Positions 52,825 to 58,582 of a stretch of 58,582 nucleotides of DNA are shown here, piece by piece. The notes under the pieces are model-generated. The model was not told the DNA's origin. It searched no databases and saw nothing but the letters and a program-made list of their open reading frames with translations. How positions within the stretch are numbered: position 1 is the stretch's first letter; every line of letters starts with the position of its first letter. Both the position numbers and the translations under genes were made by a program. The stretch is from Candidatus Aminicenantota bacterium (GTDB lineage Bacteria > Acidobacteriota > Aminicenantia > Aminicenantales > UBA4085), in assembly GCA_022866045.1 (NCBI GenBank), contig JALHTW010000230.1:1-58582 (forward strand), written 5' to 3'.

Positions 52825-53241
52825 CTACCGGTATTCGTTAATGATTTTCTGGATAAAGTCGTTGATCTTCCTCTGCAATTCCCCCAAGCGCTGCGGGGTC
52901 AATTTGTCCTGGAAGTCCTTATATTCCATGAACGTCACCCCGAATTTCTCATAGACGGCCTCGACTTCTTTTTCGGCCTGCGTCAAATCGTCCTTGTATT
53001 TGTCGCGGATGAGCACAGAGCGGGCCGTGATCTCGACATAGACATCCTCGTTCATTTTGGGCGGCGGGGGAGGTTTCTGCTCAGCCGCCTTAGCGGCCTC
53101 TTCCGCGGCTTGTTCCGCCTCCAGGCGGGATTGTTCGAGCTCGTCCAGTGTCGGCTTGTCTGAACTCGTCTTGCATCCGGGGGCGTTGAGAAGAATCAGG
53201 ACGGCCCATGACACAAGGGCGATAACGAAGATTTTTTTCAT
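52825..53241 (-). CDS. Small coiled-coil lipoprotein of unknown function
   Basis: The 138-residue protein starts MKKIFVIALVSWAVLILLNA and has a probable lipobox at APGC. An alanine- and glutamate-rich coiled coil follows (LEQSRLEAEQAAEEAAKAAE), then a six-proline run, and a helical C-terminal half. AAGGAA precedes the ATG. A longer frame reading upstream is only antisense to the next gene's region. I do not recognise the family. It lies between two carbohydrate-active genes but is on the opposite strand. Confidence 0.82.
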   Translation of the reverse strand: MKKIFVIALVSWAVLILLNAPGCKTSSDKPTLDELEQSRLEAEQAAEEAAKAAEQKPPPPPKMNEDVYVEITARSVLIRDKYKDDLTQAEKEVEAVYEKFGVTFMEYKDFQDKLTPQRLGELQRKINDFIQKIINEYR

Positions 53242-53272
53242 GGTTATTTCCTTCTTCAATTCGATACTCCAT

Positions 53273-53301
53273 TCAATAGCCGTCTTTAGCTTTTTTGTCA
53301 A
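53273..53301 (-). promoter_or_regulatory. Promoter of the coiled-coil lipoprotein gene
   Basis: On the minus strand a perfect TTGACA and a poor TATTGA are separated by 17 bp. The leader is about 25 bases and carries AAGGAA. Confidence 0.5.
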
Positions 53302-53310
53302 GCCTCGATA

Positions 53311-53376
53311 AATTGTGTCCGCATCCCCAATTCCAAAGAGGACACGAAGAAGTGTTTCTATGAATTCGGTATGTGT
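53311..53376. repeat. REP-like GTGTCC/GGACAC repeat
   Basis: ATTGTGTCC, GAGGACAC and a distal GAATTCGGTATGTGTCCC form an imperfect set of inverted words resembling the hairpin at 52749-52801. It lies between the divergent lipoprotein and GH109-like genes. Pairing is weaker than in the other copies. Confidence 0.4.
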
Positions 53377-53389
53377 CCCTGAAAAAAGA

Positions 53390-53418
53390 TTTACTTCTTT
53401 GTTCGGATTAAGTATAAG
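53390..53418 (+). promoter_or_regulatory. Promoter of the GH109-like gene
   Basis: TTTACT and TATAAG are separated by 17 bp. The 28-base leader contains GGGAGG at the right distance from the ATG. Confidence 0.6.
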
Positions 53419-53452
53419 TTTAAACGAGAAATTCATCACCACGGGAGGGACA

Positions 53453-54817
53453 ATGAGCGACGATCTCAAAAATCCAAGCCGAAGGGATTTTCTTAAGACC
53501 GGAGCCATTGCCGGGATCGGGACGGCCATGGCCGGGCTCGACCTGGCTACGCCTGCTCGAGCCCAGGGCAAGGGCGAAGGCCGCAGCCAGTTCAAGGACG
53601 CGCCTATCGACACCGTTCGCGTCGGGTTCGTCGGCGTCGGCGGCATGGGTTCGAGCCACGTCCAGAACTACTTGAACATCGAGGGCGTCCAGATCAAGGC
53701 CATCTGCGACATCGTCCCCGAAAAAGTCGAGCGCGCCCAGAAATGGGTTGTTGCCGCGGGACAGCCGGAACCGACCGGCTATTCGAATGGTCCCACAGAT
53801 TTCAAGCGCATGTGCGAGACCGAGGACCTGGACCTCGTCATGACGGCCACGCCCTGGGAATGGCATGTCCCGGTCTGTGTCGCGGCCATGAAGAACGGCA
53901 AGCACGCCGCGACCGAGGTGCCGGCGGCCATGAGCCTCGAGGACGGCTGGAAACTCGTCGAGACAGCCGAGAAATACGGCAAGCACTGTCAGATGATGGA
54001 GAACTGCTGCTACGACCGGATCGAGCTCATGACGCTGAACCTCGTCCGCAAGGGCGTCCTGGGTGAGGTTCTCCATGCTGAGGCCGGATACCTCCACGAC
54101 CTGCGCGAGGTGAAGTTCTCAAGCCAGGGCGAGGGGTTGTGGCGGAGGGCCTGGTCGCAGAAGCTCAACGGCAACCTCTACCCGACGCACGGCCTCGGCC
54201 CTGTGGCCCAGTGCCTGAACATCAACCGGGGCGATGCATTTGATTACCTGGTTTCCATGAGCAGCCCCACCCGCGGCCTCCACGAGCACGCCATGGAGAA
54301 GTTCGGCCCCGACTCGCCGCAGGCCAAGGAGCGCTACGTCCTGGGTGACGTCAACACGAGCCTGATCAAGACAAAGCTCGGCAAGACGATCATCCTCATT
54401 CACGATACGAACCTTCCGCGGCCGTACACCCGGATCAATTTGGTCCAGGGAACGAAAGGTATCGCCCATAAGTGGCCGGACCGGATCTACATCGAAGGAA
54501 AAGCTGAAAAGCCCCATCAATGGGACGATTTCGAGAAGTTTGCCGCCGAGTTCGAGCACCCGCTCTGGAAAGCAATCGCGGCGAAAGGCGAGGGCCGCGG
54601 CCACGGCGGTATGGACTACATCGAGGACTTCCGGCTGATATGGTCGCTCCGCAAGGGCGAGCCGCTCGACCAGGACGTCTATGACGCGGCGGCCTGGAGT
54701 GCGATCGTCGGCGCGAGCTGCCAGTCGGTGGCGAAGAAGGGCGCGCCGGTCAATATTCCGGATTTTACGCGGGGCAAGTGGAAGTCCAACCCGCCGCTGG
54801 GGATCGTCACAGTCTAG
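53453..54817 (+). CDS. Tat-exported GH109-like Gfo/Idh/MocA family protein
   Basis: The 454-residue protein starts MSDDLKNPSRRDFLKTGAIA with a twin-arginine signal (R10-R11) and is likely cleaved near ARAQG. The N-terminal Rossmann fold has VGFVGVGGMGSSH, which binds NAD. The C-terminal part has TEVPAAMSLEDG, YPTHGLGPVAQCLNINRGD and GHGGMDYIEDFRLI. These match NAD-dependent alpha-N-acetylgalactosaminidases of family GH109. Tat export fits a protein that folds with NAD in the cytoplasm. The exact sugar is unproved. The long in-frame upstream extension lacks a ribosome-binding site. Confidence 0.9.
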   Translation: MSDDLKNPSRRDFLKTGAIAGIGTAMAGLDLATPARAQGKGEGRSQFKDAPIDTVRVGFVGVGGMGSSHVQNYLNIEGVQIKAICDIVPEKVERAQKWVVAAGQPEPTGYSNGPTDFKRMCETEDLDLVMTATPWEWHVPVCVAAMKNGKHAATEVPAAMSLEDGWKLVETAEKYGKHCQMMENCCYDRIELMTLNLVRKGVLGEVLHAEAGYLHDLREVKFSSQGEGLWRRAWSQKLNGNLYPTHGLGPVAQCLNINRGDAFDYLVSMSSPTRGLHEHAMEKFGPDSPQAKERYVLGDVNTSLIKTKLGKTIILIHDTNLPRPYTRINLVQGTKGIAHKWPDRIYIEGKAEKPHQWDDFEKFAAEFEHPLWKAIAAKGEGRGHGGMDYIEDFRLIWSLRKGEPLDQDVYDAAAWSAIVGASCQSVAKKGAPVNIPDFTRGKWKSNPPLGIVTV

Positions 54818-54867
54818 ATAAAAAGGAGACAGCGTCTTTTGTCCCACTGATTTTGAAAATCCCTTTT

Positions 54868-54901
54868 TCCCCCTTCATAAAAGATAGAGGGGGATTTTTT
54901 T
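54868..54901 (+). terminator. Intrinsic terminator of the GH109-like gene
   Basis: TCCCCCTT pairs with AGAGGGGGA around a ten-base loop and is followed by seven T residues. This is a classical rho-independent terminator on the plus strand, three bases before the queA stop. Confidence 0.85.
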
Positions 54902-54903
54902 AT

Positions 54904-55941
54904 CTATAGGATCAGCATGCAGTCGCCGTAGGAGAAGAAGCGATATTTCTCCCGGACTGCTTCACGGTAGGCTTCCATGATGAGGTCGCGGCCGGCGAAG
55001 GCGGCAACGAGCACGAGAAGCGTTGACTTGGGGAGATGAAAATTCGTTAAAAGTTTGTCCACAACTTTGAATTCATAGCCGGGATAAATAAATAGAGAAG
55101 TGCTTCTGCGGCTCGGTTGGATCCCGCCTTTATCAGAAGAATAAGCACTCTCTAAGGTCCGAACGACCGTCGTCCCGACAGCGACGACAGGACGGATTTC
55201 TTTTTTTGCCTGATTGATTTTCGAGGCCGCCGTTTCCGGGACCGTATAGGTCTCTTCGAGCATCTTGTGCTCTTCCAGGCGCTCGACGCGCATCGGCTGG
55301 AATGTCGCCAGCCCGACGTCGAGCGTGACATCCGTAACCAGGACTCCCTTCTGCCGGATATCCTTCAGGACCTTCGGCGTGAAATGCAGACCGGCCGTCG
55401 GCGCGGCAATGGCCCCTTCTTTTTCGGCGAAGATAGTCTGATAGCGTTCGAGGTCCTGCGGCCTTAAGGCGCCGTTCTCTTTTTTCCTTTTGATATAAGG
55501 AGGGAGCGGGGCGAAGCCGATTTTTTTGAGATGCCCCAGGACGTCCGGCGCGGAAAACTTCAGGGTCCGCCGGCCGTCATCCCCGGCATCGATGACCTCG
55601 GCTCTAAAACCGGGTCCGAATTCGATCCGCTCTCCGGTCTTAACTCTCTTGGCCGGCCGGCACAGGACGTCCCAGACGCCCTTCTCTTTTTCCTTGATCA
55701 AGAGGAATTCAACGTCCTTGCCGTCCTTTTTTCCCCAGACTTTGGCCGGAATGACCTTTGTGTTGTTGAGGACGAGGACGTCGCCTTTTTGCAAATGATC
55801 GGGGAAATCCTTGAACCGCGCGTGAAAGATTTTCCCTTCATTGCGCGTGACGACCATCATCCGCGATGAGTCGCGCTCAGCCAGAGGTTTTTGGGCGATG
55901 AGCTCAGGCGGGAGGTCGTAGTTGAAGTCGGAGACGCGCAC
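54904..55941 (-). CDS. queA: S-adenosylmethionine:tRNA ribosyltransferase-isomerase
   Basis: QueA makes epoxyqueuosine in tRNA by transferring the ribosyl of SAM to preQ1. The 345-residue protein starts at GTG (MRVSDFNYDLPPELIAQKPL), overlapping the ruvB stop by one base. It shows the family motifs AAPTAGLHFTPKVL, VTLDVGLATFQPMRVE and NFHLPKSTLLVLVAAFAG. The ruvA-ruvB-queA order is common in bacteria. Confidence 0.97.
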   Translation of the reverse strand: MRVSDFNYDLPPELIAQKPLAERDSSRMMVVTRNEGKIFHARFKDFPDHLQKGDVLVLNNTKVIPAKVWGKKDGKDVEFLLIKEKEKGVWDVLCRPAKRVKTGERIEFGPGFRAEVIDAGDDGRRTLKFSAPDVLGHLKKIGFAPLPPYIKRKKENGALRPQDLERYQTIFAEKEGAIAAPTAGLHFTPKVLKDIRQKGVLVTDVTLDVGLATFQPMRVERLEEHKMLEETYTVPETAASKINQAKKEIRPVVAVGTTVVRTLESAYSSDKGGIQPSRRSTSLFIYPGYEFKVVDKLLTNFHLPKSTLLVLVAAFAGRDLIMEAYREAVREKYRFFSYGDCMLIL

Positions 55942-56984
55942 TAATCTTTGAACAATTTCTTCTGGTGAGGATGGGGATGCTCTTGATGCGGATAGGCGAA
56001 TCCGAGATGCTCATAGGCTTTGGCCGTGAGCTTCCGGCCGCGGATTGTGCGGTCGAGAAAGCCGATGCGCATCAGGAACGGCTCGTAGATGGATTCGATC
56101 GTGTCCTTTTCCTCGTCGATGGCCGCGGCGATCGTCCCGACCCCGACCGGCCCGCCGCCGAAATTCTCGAGGATGGTCAGCAGGATCTTGCGGTCCACGT
56201 CGTCCAGGCCTAAGGAATCGACGTCCATCATATCCAGCGCGTAATGGGCTTCCTTGGCCGTGATCACGCCTTTGGCCTTGACGTCCACGTAATCGCGCAC
56301 GCGGCGGAGGAGGCGATTGGCGACGCGCGGCGTGCCGCGGGAGCGGAGCGCGATCTGCTCTGCGCCAGGCTCGTCGATCTTGACCTTAAGGAGCGCCGCC
56401 GACCGCAAAATGATCTTCTTCAAGTCTTCATCCTTGTAGTAATCCAGGCGGTGGATGATGCCGAACCGGCCGCGCAGCGGGGCCGTGATTCTTCCGGCGC
56501 GCGTGGTGGCGCCGATCAGCGTGAATTTTCGCAGCTTCAGCTTGTGGCTCCGGGCGCTCGGTCCCTGGCCGATGAGGATGTCGAGGCTGAAGTCCTCCAT
56601 GGCAGAGTAGAGAATTTCCTCGACCGAAGGATGGAGGCGGTGGATTTCGTCGATGAAAAGAACTTCCTTCGACTGGAGATTGGACAGGATCGCCGATAAA
56701 TCCCCGGTCCGCTCGATCACCGGGCCGGCCGTCGGTTTGATGCCTACGCCCATTTCTTTAGCGATGAGATAAGCCAGGCTCGTCTTGCCCAGGCCCGGCG
56801 GCCCATAGAGAAGGACATGGTCGAGGTGTTCGTCCCGTTTTCGCGCGGCCTCGATGAAGACCTTCAAGTTGGATTTGATGTGCTCCTGGCCGATGAATTC
56901 CTCGAAGTTCCGCGGCCGGAGGCTGTCCTCGAAGAGGAGGTCTTCTTTGGTCCGGACAGGCGTCAAAACGGCGGTCGTGCTCAT
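55941..56984 (-). CDS. ruvB: Holliday junction branch migration ATPase RuvB
   Basis: RuvB is the hexameric motor that drives Holliday junction branch migration with RuvA. The 347-residue AAA+ protein has the Walker A motif GPPGLGKT (61-68), Walker B DEIH (112-115) and GATTRAG. The arginine finger region is LRGRFG, and a winged-helix C-terminal domain follows. A histidine-rich tail ([11 protein letters not shown]) is slightly unusual. Confidence 0.98.
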   Translation of the reverse strand: MSTTAVLTPVRTKEDLLFEDSLRPRNFEEFIGQEHIKSNLKVFIEAARKRDEHLDHVLLYGPPGLGKTSLAYLIAKEMGVGIKPTAGPVIERTGDLSAILSNLQSKEVLFIDEIHRLHPSVEEILYSAMEDFSLDILIGQGPSARSHKLKLRKFTLIGATTRAGRITAPLRGRFGIIHRLDYYKDEDLKKIILRSAALLKVKIDEPGAEQIALRSRGTPRVANRLLRRVRDYVDVKAKGVITAKEAHYALDMMDVDSLGLDDVDRKILLTILENFGGGPVGVGTIAAAIDEEKDTIESIYEPFLMRIGFLDRTIRGRKLTAKAYEHLGFAYPHQEHPHPHQKKLFKD

Positions 56985-56993
56985 TTATTTCTT

Positions 56994-57581
56994 TTACACC
57001 TTCGCCATCTTTTTCAAGCACTCCCGGAGGAGCTTCTCGAACCCGGCTTCTTCGGAATGATGCCTGAGCGTATCATCCACGACCCTCTCGACTTCCTTGC
57101 GCCGGAAGCCGAGGTTTAAGAGGGCCGAGATCAGGTCTTCTTTTTCCTGGGAGCCTTTGACCGCGAGCAGCTTCTCTTTCTTTTCGATCTTGTCCTGGAG
57201 TTCCATCGTGATGCGGAGGGCCGTCTTCTTTCCGATCCCGGGGATCATCGAAATGCGGCCGACGTCGCTTTTCTTGATGGCGTCCTCGAGTTCGGCGGCT
57301 TCTATTCCCGAGAGAATGTTCATAGCCAGCTTAGGCCCGATCCCGGAAATTCCGATGAGCTTCAAAAACAGATCGCGCTCGTCCTCGGTCATGAACCCGA
57401 AGAGCGACAGGGCGTTATCCGTGAGGTGGGTGTGGATAAGAAGCTCCGCCGGCTGGCCGACATCGCCGAGCTTGAAGTACGTCGTCAGGGGGATTGCCGC
57501 GCAATAGCCCACGCCGTTGATGTCGATGATGACCTGGTGGGGTCGCTTCTGGAAGATTGTGCCTTTGAGATACGCGATCAT
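56994..57581 (-). CDS. ruvA: Holliday junction DNA-binding protein RuvA
   Basis: RuvA binds Holliday junctions as a tetramer and loads RuvB. The 195-residue protein starts MIAYLKGTIFQKRPHQVIID, the normal N-terminus, and has the two helix-hairpin-helix motifs (LIGISGIGPKLA and MIPGIGKKTALRI). The C-terminal RuvB-contact domain follows. The promoter -10 lies only nine bases upstream, so the mRNA would have almost no leader. Confidence 0.97.
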   Translation of the reverse strand: MIAYLKGTIFQKRPHQVIIDINGVGYCAAIPLTTYFKLGDVGQPAELLIHTHLTDNALSLFGFMTEDERDLFLKLIGISGIGPKLAMNILSGIEAAELEDAIKKSDVGRISMIPGIGKKTALRITMELQDKIEKKEKLLAVKGSQEKEDLISALLNLGFRRKEVERVVDDTLRHHSEEAGFEKLLRECLKKMAKV

Positions 57582-57590
57582 ATCGCCGTC

Positions 57591-57619
57591 ATTTTAAAAT
57601 AAAAACGGTCTAAAATCAA
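57591..57619 (-). promoter_or_regulatory. Promoter of ruvAB-queA
   Basis: On the minus strand TTGATT and TAAAAT are separated by 17 bp. The predicted transcription start is about three bases before the ruvA ATG, which would make the message essentially leaderless. No Shine-Dalgarno is present. Confidence 0.5.
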
Positions 57620-58364
57620 AAAATGGGGTGAGGCCTCCTGGCGGTACACGAGCTTCAGTGGCTTTGGCAAAGTCAGGGCATAGATCGGACAAACACCGGG
57701 CGCGTCGCTAAGGAGCGGAGAAGCCTCCTCAATCTTCAAGACAAAACGGGAAGAAGCCTTACTGTGGCTCGAATCGGTTATCATATTCCGCGACGAATTG
57801 CTCGAAATGATGGAAGAGAACCTGGCCGAGAACCGACTTCTCCGGATGACGAGGACGATAGACTCCCGCCACGGCGGGAGAATGGCCTCAAGAAACGGGC
57901 CAAAGCCATGGATCGGACCGCGCCTCCCTGGAAAGACGTGATGAGGCCCGGCTCGAACGAGAAAATCAAGTGAGAAAACGTCAACAGGTGTTGACGCTAA
58001 GCGGAGGAAATGGGAAACGTAAGGGTTACGGACACAGCCCGGCTTCTCTTTGAAATCACCGACGAAATCGTCCGTCGCTACGACGCCTCCAAGGCGGCGG
58101 CCGCGCCCGTCAAGGAGTAGCGGCTCGGGCGCCTAAGCTCCCGCGCCGGGCCTCTCGACCGGCTCCTCGGTGAACTCGCGCGGGTCGTCTCCGAACGGAT
58201 CATCGCCCCTGTTGGAAGCGCATCTGCGCAGCCGCGATCGTTTACGGGCCGAGTGCAGGCAGCGCTTCCTGCCGCTGGCGCGCGGCCTGGGCGAGGAAAG
58301 CGAAGAGATCAACCTGCTGGCTATGCTGGATGAGCCGAGCCCGCGGCCCAGGCGCGTTTAAGAC
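57620..58364. other. 745 bases with no convincing complete gene
   Basis: Short open frames exist on the plus strand but none has a recognisable family. One acidic stretch reads EEALLWLESVIIFRDELLEM and continues LAENRLLRMTRT without a clear start. Another near the right end reads LRSRDRLRAECRQRFLPLAR and then GEESEEINLLAMLDE. Both look like real protein fragments, so the region may hold decayed or rearranged genes. Two perfect palindromes are present: CTCCCGCC/GGCGGGAG (57863-57880) and CGTCAACA/TGTTGACG (57979-57996). Confidence 0.5.
58010..58120 (+). CDS. Possible 36-residue small protein
   Basis: An ATG with GGAGG at ideal spacing opens a frame encoding MGNVRVTDTARLLFEITDEI and a short alanine-rich tail. 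It follows a perfect 8-bp palindrome (57979-57996) by 13 bases, which could be an operator or hairpin. There is no family match that I recognise. It could equally be chance or the start of a decayed gene. Confidence 0.3.
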   Translation: MGNVRVTDTARLLFEITDEIVRRYDASKAAAAPVKE

Positions 58365-58582
58365 TCAAGCGGAAGTGATAGCGCCCGGGTCGGCAACGGG
58401 CGGGACGGGCCGCTTCCGGTCTCCCAGCACCAGCCGGACTTGGTGCGTGCCGCCGTCATCGGTGAGAGGGATGGAGCGGGGGTCGACCGGCGCGCCATCC
58501 AGTTCCGCCTCCGCGATCCCTCGGCAGCGGCGCTCCGGGTTCGAGACCGCGATCTCGTAGCGCGTCCGGCCGAAGCGCCAGA
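58365..58582 (-). CDS. C-terminus of a cyclic beta-1,2-glucan synthase-like GH94 protein (partial)
   Basis: The minus strand reads in from the window edge and ends at TGA. The 72 visible residues include WRFGRTRYEIAVSNPE, GIAEAELDGAPVDP and IPLTDDGGTHQVRLVLG. This is the beta-sandwich tail pattern (RYEI-N-P, then LDG, then P-L-DDG-H-V) found at the end of GH94 cellobiose phosphorylase-like and NdvB proteins. The catalytic part lies outside the window, so the activity cannot be judged. Confidence 0.7.
   Translation of the reverse strand, partial: WRFGRTRYEIAVSNPERRCRGIAEAELDGAPVDPRSIPLTDDGGTHQVRLVLGDRKRPVPPVADPGAITSA

Noticed and set aside
53315-53452. N-terminal extension of the GH109-like protein
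   Set aside because: The extension covers the promoter and the REP-like repeat. The ATG at 53453 has GGGAGG and begins a proper Tat signal.
53242-53646. N-terminal extension of the coiled-coil lipoprotein
   Set aside because: The extra codons run antisense through the start of the GH109-like gene. The ATG at 53241 with AAGGAA and a signal peptide is a better start.

Overview
This window comes from a diderm bacterium of moderately high GC content with mostly C-ending codons. Most of it is strand-consistent and tightly packed. The signs of an outer membrane are paired beta-barrel proteins, three lipoproteins, a MltD-like murein transglycosylase and a secreted tricorn protease. The ribosomal proteins S14, S4, L33 and L36 are zinc-binding forms. 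Overall the gene content reminds me of Candidatus Aminicenantes or a related Acidobacteriota-like lineage, but this is an impression and not a demonstrated assignment.

Region 1 (1-31,543, all + strand) is an almost unbroken transcription and translation superoperon. Its order is tuf (3' tail only), rpmG, tRNA-Trp, secE, nusG, rplKAJL, rpoBC, rpsLG, fusA, a second tuf, the S10 cluster (rpsJ to rpsQ), the spc cluster (rplN to secY, adk, map, infA, rpmJ) and the alpha cluster (rpsM, rpsK, rpsD, rpoA, rplQ). Neighbours often overlap by 1-10 bases. The clear internal control sites are an attenuator-like hairpin between rplL and rpoB and a near-consensus sigma70 promoter before rpsL. Three features stand out. 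EF-Tu has a non-canonical switch I. RpoB carries an eight-cysteine insertion whose first half copies the spacing of the RpoC zinc finger. EF-G has an unusual domain IV tip.

Region 2 (31,544-47,000) is a set of short transcription units. They encode a small lipoprotein, a MltD-like transglycosylase with LysM, a cca-galE pair, a LEA14-like exported protein, tandem beta-barrel paralogues, TsaC, a four-gene operon (sirtuin, larC, folE, metG), and an mtnP plus PfkB-kinase pair. Two inverted copies of a 154-bp MITE-like element and a 27-bp inverted repeat around a decayed coding remnant lie between genes.

Region 3 (47,000-58,582) holds a large secreted tricorn protease homologue, an unknown small protein, two carbohydrate-active proteins (a DUF2961/GH172-type protein and a Tat-exported GH109-like protein) around a small lipoprotein, and the ruvA-ruvB-queA operon. 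Near the right edge about 780 bases have no convincing gene. A 5'-truncated, cyclic-glucan-synthase-like (GH94) C-terminus reads in from the edge on the minus strand.

Many promoters in regions 2 and 3 have exactly 17 bp between recognisable -35 and -10 hexamers. Three of them sit so close to the start codon that their mRNAs would be nearly leaderless. The intergenic spaces of region 3 are rich in palindromes built on GAATTC and GGGGACAC words.
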